NCBI GenBank assembly: GCA_903839795.1
Contig: CAIMDR010000669.1
Coordinates: forward strand, 1 to 10,295
Length of the DNA: 10,295 nucleotides
Direction: 5' to 3'
Source of the DNA: an uncultured Methylococcaceae bacterium
GTDB taxonomy: Bacteria; Pseudomonadota; Gammaproteobacteria; Methylococcales; Methylomonadaceae
Shown: piece by piece, positions 1 through 7,763 of the stretch
Layout: the number at the start of each line of letters is the position of its first letter
How positions within the stretch are numbered: position 1 is the stretch's first letter
Notes under the pieces: generated by a model
Seen by the model: only the letters and a program-made list of their open reading frames with translations
The model's database searches: none
What the model was told of the DNA's origin: nothing
Translations under genes and position numbers: made by a program

Positions 1-66
1 AATAATCCTGACTACAATCACGTGACAAGTCACTGATATTGGCATCTCTAAAGTAATCCCTAAACA

Positions 67-1173
67 ATGAAAATAATGAATGTTATCAGCTCCCTGCATT
101 TTGGAGGAGCAGAAACCCAGGTAATTAATCTATCAAAGGAATTAGCTAAACAAGGGCATCAAGTTATGCTGATATCGTTAACAAACGATGTACCAAGAAT
201 AGCCGAATTGGAAGGAAGCCCTGTTGAAATCATTGTTGAAAACAAAAAATCCATACTGGATTTAACTGTCCTAAATAATTTAAGAACCCACATTAAAAAA
301 TTGCAACCCGACATTATCCATGGCTATCTATATGATGCCGAGTTTTATTGCCGATTAGCGGCAATTGGATTATCTATCCCGGTTATTAATTCTGAACGAA
401 ACGATAACTATAAATTTAATAAAAACCAAATGCTGGGTGACTATTTAACAACCCGGCTTGTTGATGGTGTTATTGCCAACAGTTATGCAGGCATGTCTTT
501 TTCAAAAAAACGCTATCAGCATTTGAATGAAAAAAACTTTCATGTAGTATGGAATGGCATTAATCTTGATAACGTCAATCAACGAGTATCACATTGCGAC
601 AAGGACTATAAACAAGATTTTTTTAATAACAGCACTATTAAAATGGCTTGCATGGTTGCGTCCATAAAAGAACAAAAAGATTATGTTTTAGCGTTGCAGG
701 TTGCAGAAAAATTAATTCAGTCAGACGAGCAATGGCGAGTCATATTTTTAGGTGATAAATTATTTGAAAGCGATGACAGCTATAAAAAAACCATCAATTT
801 GCAATACAACAACCTAAACGAGAAAAGTAAAATCAAATTTCTGGGTAACCGTACAGATGTCATTGAAATACTCAGTCAAGCAGAAGTTTCATTTCTTACA
901 TCACATTACGAAGGCTTTCCTAATGCAGTACTTGAATCAATGTCTGTCGGCACGCCAGCTATAACAACTCATTTTTCGGATATTAAAAAGATTGCTCCCG
1001 CGCCATGGATGGTAATTGATAATCATCAACCTCAAGATTTTGTCAAAGCTATAAACAAAGCGGTCGATGAAAAACCAACCCTGTCATACAAAAGCATCAA
1101 ATGGGTAAATGAACATTGCACCCTTGATGTTATTGCCAGAAAGCTTATTGACACTTATAGCCTCTATATATAA
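67..1173 (+). CDS. Glycosyltransferase, GT4-like (GT-B fold)
   Basis: Predicted cytoplasmic retaining glycosyltransferase that adds one sugar from a nucleotide-sugar donor to a growing lipid-linked glycan; donor and acceptor cannot be read from the sequence. The 368-residue length is normal for GT4. The N-terminal Rossmann half opens with VISSLHFGGAET, whose Gly-Gly-Ala (residues 13-15) is the acceptor-side glycine loop of this family. The linker carries VWNGI (161-165), and the C-terminal donor half has the E-x7-E pattern (E282 and E290 in EGFPNAVLE) followed by SVGTPAITT. The ATG at 67 gives the typical MKIMNVISSL beginning; no clear Shine-Dalgarno sequence precedes it, and an in-frame ATG at 76 would cut into the first beta strand. 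It ends 9 bases before a Wzy/WaaL-like gene, so co-transcription is likely. The family call is secure; the specificity is unknown. Confidence 0.93.
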   Translation: MKIMNVISSLHFGGAETQVINLSKELAKQGHQVMLISLTNDVPRIAELEGSPVEIIVENKKSILDLTVLNNLRTHIKKLQPDIIHGYLYDAEFYCRLAAIGLSIPVINSERNDNYKFNKNQMLGDYLTTRLVDGVIANSYAGMSFSKKRYQHLNEKNFHVVWNGINLDNVNQRVSHCDKDYKQDFFNNSTIKMACMVASIKEQKDYVLALQVAEKLIQSDEQWRVIFLGDKLFESDDSYKKTINLQYNNLNEKSKIKFLGNRTDVIEILSQAEVSFLTSHYEGFPNAVLESMSVGTPAITTHFSDIKKIAPAPWMVIDNHQPQDFVKAINKAVDEKPTLSYKSIKWVNEHCTLDVIARKLIDTYSLYI

Positions 1174-1182
1174 AAACGCGCG

Positions 1183-2586
1183 ATGACATCCTACTCAATC
1201 TATGTATTATTTTCTGCCTGCGTAGCATTATTTTTAGCCGTACAAACAGACAGGAAGCTATTAAGCTTTGTGCTTATTTTGTGGATATTGGCGCAACCCG
1301 TCATTAACTCAAAATTTGTAATTCCCTTACCTGGGTTACCTTTTGAGCTACAGCCCAACCGACTGTTATTACTTTTTTCTTTGCTCTATGTAATATGGGG
1401 CAAATTATTGGACAACGCCAAAACCAAAGGTCTCACCCCACCCTTCGATAAATACATTATTATCTATTTTTTCTTGGTTATAATTTCAGTCGTTGCGAAT
1501 TCTGACGTTATACAAGCAAAAAAAGAAATATTTGCGGCTCCCTTGGAAATTATTACTTTTTATCTGGTGTACACCCTGACTAAAAGTCATGTCACTGAAA
1601 AAGTTTTTCAAGCACTGATTAAAGCCATTATTTTTCTTGCCGTTATTTCGTCAATTATTGCTTTCATTCAATTCACCGCTGACACGAACTTCTTTAGAGT
1701 GGGTGACCTCCGGCCTGCTTTTGGCGACAAGCTTCGCTCTACCGGGATTTTTCAATCTGAATATGACCAGGGTTATTTTCAAATACTGGCGACTATCGTC
1801 ATTCTGATTCATTACCAAAGTAAATGGCTAAAAACAATTCTCGTCCTTATGATTTCAACATCAGTGGTGCTTACTTTTCATAGAATGGACATGATTATTT
1901 TATATGCCTGCCTGGTGAGTTATTACACCTTTTTCAGTGGCAAAAAGCTGAGTATATTAGCTATTATTCTGTCAATCCTACTGCCAATCATGGTTCTTGT
2001 TTCTTATGACATTTATCAGTCAACGGGCAACCAGAGCGCCGCCGTTGAAGAACGCCTTAAGCAAGATACCGTAACCGGTCGCTTCCAGCAATATGAATTA
2101 GTTTGGGAAACCATGTCGGATTATCCGCTAGGTATGGGCAGCTACACAAACCAGACTTATATGGATCTAATGCTTAAATACGGTATGACAGAATGGCGGC
2201 CAGATGAAAGAGGTGTACACAAGCCCTATCCACTCGGTGTCCACAACGGTTATCTGGCAACGGGTATCCTCTATGGGTTTATGGCAATGACAGTGTTTAT
2301 GCTGCTGGTAGTGTCCATGCTGAGATATTTTAAGAAAACCATTAGTCCAAGCCTTAAATACTCCTTAGTGGGTTTTTATATGCTAGTTATCTATGTGCTG
2401 GCTAATCTGAGTAACAGTATCAGTATATTTCGCGCCTATTATGTTTTACTGATGGCCATTATCTGTGGTTCACTTATTGCTCTTAGTCGAAGAGAAGCGG
2501 ACTTGCAATTAAAGGACGCAAAAACATTGGATCATACGGATCAAAATATCATTGGCATCAGACAGCCTTTTAACAATATTAAATAA
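1183..2586 (+). CDS. O-antigen ligase/polymerase family membrane protein (Wzy_C-like)
   Basis: Predicted inner-membrane glycan polymerase or ligase that joins undecaprenyl-linked repeat units, or transfers glycan to an acceptor, on the periplasmic side. The 467 residues contain about a dozen hydrophobic segments, for example near 5-20, 26-41, 57-73, 91-105, 144-163, 215-231, 256-274, 361-380 and 393-412. Before the last segments lies a long hydrophilic loop (about 276-355). It holds the features expected of the Wzy_C/O-antigen ligase family: a GRFQQY stretch (GR at 299-300), a P-x-G-x-G turn (315-319) and HNGYL (354-358). A His-Arg pair (233-234) follows a hydrophobic segment, where the family usually has an arginine. 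Its stop overlaps the next start by one base, and a flippase follows, which favours a Wzx/Wzy-type pathway. Polymerase and ligase cannot be told apart by motif, so no symbol is given. The start ATG has no evident ribosome binding site. Confidence 0.88.
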   Translation: MTSYSIYVLFSACVALFLAVQTDRKLLSFVLILWILAQPVINSKFVIPLPGLPFELQPNRLLLLFSLLYVIWGKLLDNAKTKGLTPPFDKYIIIYFFLVIISVVANSDVIQAKKEIFAAPLEIITFYLVYTLTKSHVTEKVFQALIKAIIFLAVISSIIAFIQFTADTNFFRVGDLRPAFGDKLRSTGIFQSEYDQGYFQILATIVILIHYQSKWLKTILVLMISTSVVLTFHRMDMIILYACLVSYYTFFSGKKLSILAIILSILLPIMVLVSYDIYQSTGNQSAAVEERLKQDTVTGRFQQYELVWETMSDYPLGMGSYTNQTYMDLMLKYGMTEWRPDERGVHKPYPLGVHNGYLATGILYGFMAMTVFMLLVVSMLRYFKKTISPSLKYSLVGFYMLVIYVLANLSNSISIFRAYYVLLMAIICGSLIALSRREADLQLKDAKTLDHTDQNIIGIRQPFNNIK

Positions 2587-3863
2587 TGATTAATTTCAGT
2601 GTGTTTTCATCAATAAAATTATTATTAGGCAGCAAACGGGTAAAACAAACCGGGATACTGTACCTGTCGCTGGTCATTTCGCTAGTGCTGGGTATTCTGG
2701 TAAGTGTAATTAACACTCGATTACTGGGTGTAAAGGCATTTGGGGATTTCAAGTTTTTACAAACAATATGGATACTGGGTGTCACTTTCGTCACCTTCGG
2801 GTTGTTTGCTACCGGCAGCAACCTGTTGGCAAGACGCACATCGCTGGATACAGAAAGGCCCTTGGCTGGCAGCCTGCTGGTTATAGCCGGTGTCATTGCT
2901 GTGCTTTTTACCTTGGTAATAGCTATCGCTTCATTCCCCATTGGCTACCTATATGGTCAAGAGCTGGGCGGTAAACTACGTCTTTTTTCTGCTTTGGTAT
3001 TTGTATTCCCCTTGCAGCTTTATCTTCAAGAAGTACTGCGGGGTACAAACGCCATAACTAATCTGGCTTTACTCAACGCCTTGCCACAGTTGCTGTACAT
3101 CCCGGCCGCTCTGGCAACCAAGCATTACATTGAGTTTTCGCTGGATATTGCCTTATTGCTTTTTTTGTTGAGTATCGCAATAACTGTTCTTTTAGTAACC
3201 CTACTGACCAAACCCCGCTTTAATAAACCAGGCTCTGGCATCAAAGAAATACTTGCCCACAATCGCTCTATCGGTCTTAACGTCTACCTGGCTGTTCTGG
3301 TTACAACCGCTACGACTCAATTAAGTCAATTTTCTTTGGCTTACTTTTTTGATACCCGCCTGGTTGGTATTTTCTCTTTGGCCATCACCATCACCATGCC
3401 GTTGACCATGATACCTAACGCTATTGCCACCTCGTTTTTTAAGCAATTTGCCAGCTTGACCCAAATTCCGCGCAAAGTCATTATCATGACCCTTGCCATT
3501 TCAACCCTGACCCTGCTGGGTTTTCTGGCTGTTATTGACAAAATTATTGTCTTACTGTATTCGCAGCAATTTATCGAAGTAGTGCCTTTGGCCTATATCT
3601 GCGCAGCCGGTGCCTTAATACATGGCATGGGTGACGTTTATAACCGTTTTTTGCTGGCACACGGACGTACCAAGGAATTGAGAAATAATGCCATGTTTCT
3701 TGGGGTATTAAGTGTCGTCGGCTATGTTTTCCTTGTTGTCAAATGGAGCGTAATGGGCGCAGCAATTACCAAAATTATGGTCGATATTTTTTATCTGCTA
3801 TCCATGTTTGAGTATTATCATCATCATAGAAAACATTTAAACTCGCAGTTAATCAGCTCGTAG
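2586..3863 (+). CDS. Polysaccharide flippase, MOP/Wzx type
   Basis: Predicted lipid-linked oligosaccharide flippase that moves undecaprenyl-pyrophosphate-linked repeat units across the inner membrane. The 425-residue protein is almost wholly hydrophobic with about 12 predicted membrane segments, including roughly 22-42, 93-113, 158-176, 183-207, 259-280, 298-316, 333-350, 368-386 and 388-410. The first loop after TM1 carries RLLGVKAFGDFKFLQT (45-60), the usual R-x-LG-x3-(F/Y)G pattern of this superfamily. The second half begins with a charged loop near 208-230 and repeats the pattern of six helices. The tail is His-rich (YHHHRKH). The ATG lies in TAATG, sharing one base with the stop of the upstream polymerase/ligase gene, so translational coupling is likely. 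Composition is visibly more GC-rich than the first gene. The MOP-type flippase call is solid; the exact glycan is unknown. Confidence 0.9.
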   Translation: MINFSVFSSIKLLLGSKRVKQTGILYLSLVISLVLGILVSVINTRLLGVKAFGDFKFLQTIWILGVTFVTFGLFATGSNLLARRTSLDTERPLAGSLLVIAGVIAVLFTLVIAIASFPIGYLYGQELGGKLRLFSALVFVFPLQLYLQEVLRGTNAITNLALLNALPQLLYIPAALATKHYIEFSLDIALLLFLLSIAITVLLVTLLTKPRFNKPGSGIKEILAHNRSIGLNVYLAVLVTTATTQLSQFSLAYFFDTRLVGIFSLAITITMPLTMIPNAIATSFFKQFASLTQIPRKVIIMTLAISTLTLLGFLAVIDKIIVLLYSQQFIEVVPLAYICAAGALIHGMGDVYNRFLLAHGRTKELRNNAMFLGVLSVVGYVFLVVKWSVMGAAITKIMVDIFYLLSMFEYYHHHRKHLNSQLISS

Positions 3864-3923
3864 AGTCAGTTTTTTACGGTGGTATAACGAAATACTTTTA
3901 AACTTAATAAATTGAGATTAACT

Positions 3924-4844
3924 ATGAAAATTGCAATCATTATTCCTGTATTTAACAGACGTGAGACCACATTAAAATGTCTTGGTCTATTAAAAGATAA
4001 TGTTTTAATCCCTGCTGATACTTTATTACAGATTATTGTAGTGGATGATGGCTCTACAGATGGCACAGCCACTGCTATTGGGCAGGCTTACCCCGAAGTA
4101 AAAATTCTTAATGGCGATGGTAATCTTTGGTGGACTGGCGCTATTAATAAGGGCGTAGAGTTCGCCTTAAGCCAAGATTTTGATTATCTGTTGACCCTAA
4201 ATGACGACATGGAGTTTGACGATGATTTTTTGCTTCAACTACTGGTTGTAGCCAATAAAAATCCGCAAGCATTGATTAGCTCACTTAAGCTAAATAAAAG
4301 ACCGGACGGAAAGAAACAAATAATAACTGCTGGTTTTAATATTACCGGGTTCTTAAAACAAATTGAAACTATTCATGCCAATAAGCTATTAGATGATATA
4401 CACCTTGATGAGGTGATTACATGCGATATTGTAACCGGCGCTTCCTTATTGATTCCAGCTTTAGTTTTTACAACAATTGGTAGCTTTGATAACGCTAATT
4501 TTCCACATCACTGGGCGGACTTTGAATTTAGCCATCGTGCTTTTCTTGCCGGTTTCCCATGCCTGGTTGCAACCAAGAGTAGAATCTATACCGACTATAA
4601 TCAAAACTACGCGACTCCTTTTTTATTGGCATCAACAAAAACACAATATATTAAAAGTTTGTTTAATAATACCAGATACTATCATGGCGTTATAAGCCTG
4701 TTTAAGTCATCTTACATGCATAAAAATATTTTTATTGGCAGCATATTATTTGCAAAAAAACTAGTAGGTCTAAGTAAAAATATACTGCTTAAATTAATTC
4801 TGCCTAATCAACTATTAAGAATTCTTTTCAATCCTAAAGGTTAA
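3924..4844 (+). CDS. Glycosyltransferase family 2 (GT-A fold)
   Basis: Predicted cytoplasmic inverting glycosyltransferase. From the ATG at 3924 it is 306 residues. It starts with a classic GT2 strand and loop, IIIPVFNRRETT (5-16), then VVDDGS (39-44), which binds the nucleotide. GDGNLWWTGAINKG (64-77) is a signature seen in a rhamnosyltransferase-like GT2 subgroup. NDDM (93-96) supplies the metal-binding DxD-type acidic cluster, and HHWADFEFSHRAFLAG (185-200) matches the W-x-D-x-E-x3-R region with the probable catalytic base. A basic, hydrophobic C-terminus (about 255-303) suggests membrane association. A TTG at 3912 would add four residues, but ATG is preferred because it gives MKIAIIIPVF and the GAG at 3914-3916 then sits at Shine-Dalgarno distance. 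It lies 60 bases after the flippase and 8 bases before the acetyltransferase gene. Substrate is unknown. Confidence 0.92.
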   Translation: MKIAIIIPVFNRRETTLKCLGLLKDNVLIPADTLLQIIVVDDGSTDGTATAIGQAYPEVKILNGDGNLWWTGAINKGVEFALSQDFDYLLTLNDDMEFDDDFLLQLLVVANKNPQALISSLKLNKRPDGKKQIITAGFNITGFLKQIETIHANKLLDDIHLDEVITCDIVTGASLLIPALVFTTIGSFDNANFPHHWADFEFSHRAFLAGFPCLVATKSRIYTDYNQNYATPFLLASTKTQYIKSLFNNTRYYHGVISLFKSSYMHKNIFIGSILFAKKLVGLSKNILLKLILPNQLLRILFNPKG

Positions 4845-4852
4845 TAAAAATC

Positions 4853-5422
4853 ATGAAAAAAATATTTAGCTTGCTAATCAGATTAAAACAATTTATCGCC
4901 ATAAGAACTTATGATGAATACTCAATTGCAGATTTTTATAGACAAGAGTTCGGCGTAACTATAGGATCCAATTGTAGAATTATGGGCAAGCGCTTAAATC
5001 AGTTTGGCAGTGAACCCTATTTAATCAGCATTGGCAATAATGTCACCATAACAGAAGATGTCAAGTTTATTACCCACGATGGCGGCGTTGGAATTTTTCG
5101 CAAGGAGATTCCAGGGCTAAACGTTTTTGGAAAAATTGTCATTAAAGACAACTGTTTTATCGGCGTAAATAGTGTTCTTTTGCCCAATATTGTAATTGGT
5201 CCGAATGCCGTGGTGGGCGCTGGAGCTGTTGTGACAAAAGATGTTCCTGAAAATACAGTTGTAGCCGGCGTTCCAGCTAAACGATTAATGTCAATAGAAG
5301 AATATAAAGATAAGGCATTACAAAAAGGGCTAATTATTTTAAATGTCAATATTGATAATCAGGACAAGGTATTAAAACATACACATACTGACCGTTCGTC
5401 AAACTTTACCCCAAGCCCATGA
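4853..5422 (+). CDS. Acyltransferase, left-handed beta-helix (hexapeptide repeat) family
   Basis: Predicted cytoplasmic O-acetyltransferase using acetyl-CoA to acetylate a sugar of the glycan; relatives (CatB/WbbJ/serine-acetyltransferase-like) work as trimers. The 189-residue protein has a short basic N-terminal helix and then hexapeptide repeats. An early coil carries ISIGNNVTI (58-66). A longer series, IVIKDNCFIGVNSVLL (95-110) and IVIGPNAVVGAGAVVTKDV (113-131), ends in the diagnostic VVAGVPAK (136-143). His75 in THDGG (74-78) is the expected catalytic histidine in the loop between coils. The roughly 45 residues after the helix are charged and probably disordered. It begins 8 bases after the GT2 gene; an AAAGG at 4836-4840 lies rather far upstream for a ribosome binding site. 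Serine acetyltransferase is unlikely because the N-terminal helical domain of CysE is missing. Fold call is very secure; the acetylated sugar is unknown. Confidence 0.92.
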   Translation: MKKIFSLLIRLKQFIAIRTYDEYSIADFYRQEFGVTIGSNCRIMGKRLNQFGSEPYLISIGNNVTITEDVKFITHDGGVGIFRKEIPGLNVFGKIVIKDNCFIGVNSVLLPNIVIGPNAVVGAGAVVTKDVPENTVVAGVPAKRLMSIEEYKDKALQKGLIILNVNIDNQDKVLKHTHTDRSSNFTPSP

Positions 5423-5441
5423 AATTATGGGTAATCCCCAT
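5416..5441. repeat. Alternating short hairpins, CCCAT / ATGGG / CCCAT
   Basis: Three alternating arms overlap the end of the acetyltransferase gene: CCCAT at 5416-5420, ATGGG at 5427-5431 and CCCAT at 5437-5441. The middle arm can pair with either outer arm, giving two mutually exclusive 5-bp stems. A run of six A follows on the + strand, so there is no U-tract and it is not a canonical intrinsic terminator. It may be a weak transcript-end or processing structure, or chance. Confidence 0.3.
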
Positions 5442-5478
5442 AAAAAATAGCATGTTGCAAAATAAATACATTAAATGA

Positions 5479-5500
5479 CATATATTTATCATCATATATG
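5479..5500. repeat. AT-rich inverted repeat, operator-like
   Basis: CATATAT at 5479-5485 and ATATATG at 5494-5500 are perfect 7-base inverted arms separated by eight bases. The same region also reads as the near-direct repeat TGACATATAT and CATATATGAC. It lies in the 206-base gap between the beta-helix acetyltransferase gene and the AT3-SGNH gene, about 27 bases upstream of a TATAAT box. That is where a dimeric regulator could bind. AT-rich sequence produces such repeats by chance, so this is a candidate only. Confidence 0.3.
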
Positions 5501-5526
5501 ACCTCTTAAATCAAGGTACTGGAAAG

Positions 5527-5532
5527 TATAAT
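5527..5532 (+). promoter_or_regulatory. Candidate sigma-70 -10 box (TATAAT)
   Basis: A perfect TATAAT stands about 95 bases upstream of the ATG of the AT3-SGNH gene, inside the longest gene-free stretch of the window. No good -35 hexamer sits 16-18 bases upstream (the best is TCTTAA-like), and there is no extended -10 TG. If it is real, it would need an activator or an UP-like AT-rich upstream region, which is present. It would make the right-hand block a separate transcription unit. Confidence 0.3.
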
Positions 5533-5628
5533 ACGCCTAACAATAACTCACCTGCATTATTTGTAGGGATTATCAAATCGATATATTCAGATACTGTTAA
5601 CCGTAACATCAGAAAATTAATTTAATCC

Positions 5629-6381
5629 ATGACTATTGACTCTCAAACCACTGTGCATCATCTAACACACCCAAAGTATCGAGCAGACATTGACGGGTTA
5701 CGTGCCATTGCTGTTCTTTCTGTTGTAGGCTTTCACGCTTTTCCTAAGTGGATCCCTGGTGGTTTTGTAGGGGTAGATATTTTCTTTATCATTTCCGGCT
5801 TCCTGATTAGCGGAATTATATTTGGTAATCTTGAAAAAAACAGCTTTAGCTACTCTGAGTTTTATGCGAGACGTATTAAACGCATTTTTCCAGCCCTATT
5901 ACTTGTTTTGTTTTCAAGTTATGTGTTTGGATGGTATGTTTTGCTTTCTAACGAATATGCTCAATTCGGAAAGCACATGGCGGCAGGTGCCAGCTTTATT
6001 TCCAACTTCATACTGTGGAATGAAGCTGGTTATTTTGACAATATGTCCGATTTGAAACCATTATTGCATCTATGGTCGCTAGCAATTGAGGAGCAGTTTT
6101 ATATAGTCTGGCCTTTGCTTTTAGGCTTAATATGGAAGCGTAAATTAAATTTCTTAACGCTCACAATTACTATTGCTGCAATTTCATTTTCTTTTAATAT
6201 CTTTATTGCCAACACTAATCCTACTGCTGATTTTTATTCTCCTTTTTCTCGTTTTTGGGAATTAATGCTTGGCGGAACGTTAGCATACTTAACATTACAT
6301 AAACCACAGCACTTACCCAAAAAACCAAACTGGCAAGCAATTAGGATTTATTTTTATCGCTGCAGGCTTATTGCTGGTTAA
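5629..6381 (+). CDS. AT3 acyltransferase, N-terminal fragment (OafA/YrhL type)
   Basis: This is the first 250 codons of the interrupted AT3-SGNH gene; in-frame homology ends near residue 229 and the last 20 or so residues are out-of-frame sequence. AT3 proteins are integral inner-membrane enzymes that bring acyl groups from the cytoplasm to surface glycans. [20 protein letters not shown] (17-36) contains the hallmark R-x10-H (R25 and H36). [17 protein letters not shown] (44-60) is the following conserved helix, [13 protein letters not shown] (78-90) the conserved basic loop, and [16 protein letters not shown] (147-162) and RFWELMLGG (208-216) are further family signatures. The ATG at 5629 is right for the family; the leader is AT-rich with no clear Shine-Dalgarno sequence. 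Alone it lacks the last membrane helices and would probably not work. Confidence 0.85.
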   Translation: MTIDSQTTVHHLTHPKYRADIDGLRAIAVLSVVGFHAFPKWIPGGFVGVDIFFIISGFLISGIIFGNLEKNSFSYSEFYARRIKRIFPALLLVLFSSYVFGWYVLLSNEYAQFGKHMAAGASFISNFILWNEAGYFDNMSDLKPLLHLWSLAIEEQFYIVWPLLLGLIWKRKLNFLTLTITIAAISFSFNIFIANTNPTADFYSPFSRFWELMLGGTLAYLTLHKPQHLPKKPNWQAIRIYFYRCRLIAG

Positions 6382-7621
6382 CCGTGACCGGGCTTTTCCG
6401 GGGTGGTGGGCTTTACTTCCTACACTTGGGGCTGTTCTTATTATCTCCGCAGGCCCTAATGCTTGGTTTAATAAGAATATACTGGGTAATAAATTAGTGG
6501 TTTGGGTTGGACTTATTAGCTACCCACTATATTTGTGGCATTGGCCTTTACTATCTTTTGCACGGATAATTGCAAATGGAGAACCTTCAAAAGAAATTCG
6601 TTTTACGCTGGTATTAACGAGTTTTTTATTAGCTTGGCTAACCTATCAATTCTTGGAAAAACATATTCGAAACAACACAACGAAATTTGTTGTTCCCTCG
6701 CTGTCAATACTCATGCTATTTTCTTTAATCTTTGGCTTACTCACCTTAAATCAAACATGGGGGCCACGAAATAGTAATCCAAAACTTGAAATAATTGTGA
6801 ATGCAATTGGTGACTGGGAGAGCACCCAAAGCCTTCAAGCTTTAAAAATGAATGGGCAATCTTTTTACTTCAAAGAATTCGATAATCAAAATGTACTTTT
6901 ATTAGGCGATTCGCATATCGAACAATACATCCCAAGGGTGGTTGATTATGCAAATAAATCAAGCTTTGTTAGTAAATCGGTTTATTTTGCTACCCAAGGT
7001 GGATGCCCCCCTATACCAGGTGTTTATGAGGACAGTCATCCTGGTTGCGGTGCTTTCAGAGAAGAAGCAATTAAATTTGCAAGTAATCCAATCATTGAGT
7101 CTGTTGCAATAGGCGCTTATTGGAATGACTATTTTATCGGTCAAACAAAAAAAGCAAAGGACGCTTACAATAATTATGAATATTATTTCTTAGAGAATGG
7201 CGAAAAAAAATATTTCCGCCAAGGCGAAGCTAAAAAACTTGCATTATTATCTTTAGAAGCCTTATTAAAAAAGCTTTCTGCTACAAAGAAAGTATATTTG
7301 ATACTTGATAATCCAGCCAGCAAACTATTTGATCCAAAGACATATTTTGAAGGTAGTAGATTAGGTGGATTGGTTTCAGTTAAAGAAATAAGTAATCGAA
7401 TACCATTTGATAAAGAACAGGAAGAATTGCGTAAAGAATTAATTGATCTCGCTCATAGAGCGGGGTCTATTGTTATCGATCCAGTCCCAACACTATGTCC
7501 TAACAATAGTTGCTTAATACTAACTAATGACGGAATACCTTTGTATAAAGATCATAATCATCTTAGACCTTTTTTTGTGAAAAACTCTGCCAATTATATT
7601 GATGAAATTTTTAAGCATTAA
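6371..7621 (+). CDS. AT3-SGNH acyltransferase, C-terminal fragment with SGNH domain
   Basis: This is the second part of the interrupted gene. The listed start is a TTG at 6371, but the homologous frame is open from 6293, and the first in-frame ATG is much further in (6713), so independent translation is doubtful. Residues about 10-66 hold the last AT3 helices, including [13 protein letters not shown] (8-20) and [14 protein letters not shown] (50-63). A final membrane segment lies near 108-126. The periplasmic SGNH domain follows: [12 protein letters not shown] (165-176) contains the GDSH nucleophile block with Ser171, and DHNH (394-397) supplies the Asp-x-x-His block with D394 and H397. In studied AT3-SGNH fusions this domain takes part in the final acyl transfer to the sugar. 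The end of the gene is rich in AAA, AAT and TTA codons and is visibly AT-rich compared with the VanZ gene that follows. Confidence 0.85.
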   Translation: MLVNRDRAFPGWWALLPTLGAVLIISAGPNAWFNKNILGNKLVVWVGLISYPLYLWHWPLLSFARIIANGEPSKEIRFTLVLTSFLLAWLTYQFLEKHIRNNTTKFVVPSLSILMLFSLIFGLLTLNQTWGPRNSNPKLEIIVNAIGDWESTQSLQALKMNGQSFYFKEFDNQNVLLLGDSHIEQYIPRVVDYANKSSFVSKSVYFATQGGCPPIPGVYEDSHPGCGAFREEAIKFASNPIIESVAIGAYWNDYFIGQTKKAKDAYNNYEYYFLENGEKKYFRQGEAKKLALLSLEALLKKLSATKKVYLILDNPASKLFDPKTYFEGSRLGGLVSVKEISNRIPFDKEQEELRKELIDLAHRAGSIVIDPVPTLCPNNSCLILTNDGIPLYKDHNHLRPFFVKNSANYIDEIFKH

Positions 7622-7720
7622 AGCAGCAATGAGGCACATGAGTCCAATATTTTTGCAATGAAGTTTTTTCATGCTGTAAACTAAAAGTTGGGCAGCTTTT
7701 TATGAGAAAAACCAAACTTA

Positions 7721-7738
7721 TGTTCTTAAACAAGAACA
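7721..7738. repeat. Perfect 7-bp inverted repeat upstream of the VanZ-like gene
   Basis: TGTTCTT (7721-7727) and AAGAACA (7732-7738) are perfect inverted arms with the four-base loop AAAC. Only GTTT follows, so it is a poor intrinsic terminator. It begins 43 bases before the VanZ-like start and could be an operator, a leader hairpin, or the weak end of the AT3-SGNH transcript. The rest of the 142-base gap has a second imperfect hairpin at 7655-7674 and no convincing promoter. Confidence 0.35.
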
Positions 7739-7763
7739 GTTTATCCTCAAAATTGCTGTATCC

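Larger units (their letters stand above)
5629..7621 (+). pseudogene. AT3-SGNH O-acyltransferase gene, interrupted by a frameshift
   Basis: This is one gene now in two reading frames. The first part encodes the N-terminal acyltransferase-3 membrane domain, and the second the remaining membrane helices plus a periplasmic SGNH domain. Upstream, the second frame is closed by a TAA at 6290-6292. The first frame is closed by the TAA at 6379-6381. The break must therefore lie between 6293 and 6378, and the six-A run at 6319-6324 is the simplest site. Removing one A would restore a protein of about 663 residues, normal for OafB-like AT3-SGNH fusions, with the junction reading [18 protein letters not shown]. 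All catalytic motifs survive on both sides, so this is either a recent mutation, a phase-variable state or a sequencing error. Confidence 0.75.

Noticed and set aside
1..36. Possible tail of an upstream gene (+ strand frames ending at 25 or 36)
   Set aside because: Two frames are open from the left edge for only 8 and 12 codons including the stop, with no recognisable motif, so neither can be supported as a gene end.
2579..2941. 120-codon open frame on the minus strand
   Set aside because: It lies wholly antisense to the well-supported flippase gene, has low-complexity Ser/Thr/Asn-rich content, and shows no family motif.
3864..3923. Promoter in the 60-base gap before the GT2 gene
   Set aside because: TTTACG and TATAAC are only four bases apart and no other pair of hexamers has acceptable spacing.
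5017..5349. 110-codon open frame on the minus strand
   Set aside because: It is a mirror of the hexapeptide-repeat coding region, whose periodic codons keep the opposite strand open.
6316..6326. Programmed ribosomal frameshift at CCC AAA AAA CC
   Set aside because: The needed change is +1 (or -2), while the run is not in the X XXY YYZ register for a -1 slip and no stimulatory structure or +1 signal is evident. An indel in the A run is simpler.
7655..7674. Imperfect hairpin after the AT3-SGNH gene as a terminator
   Set aside because: The stem is AT-rich with a bulge, the T run is in the loop, and no U-tract follows the stem.
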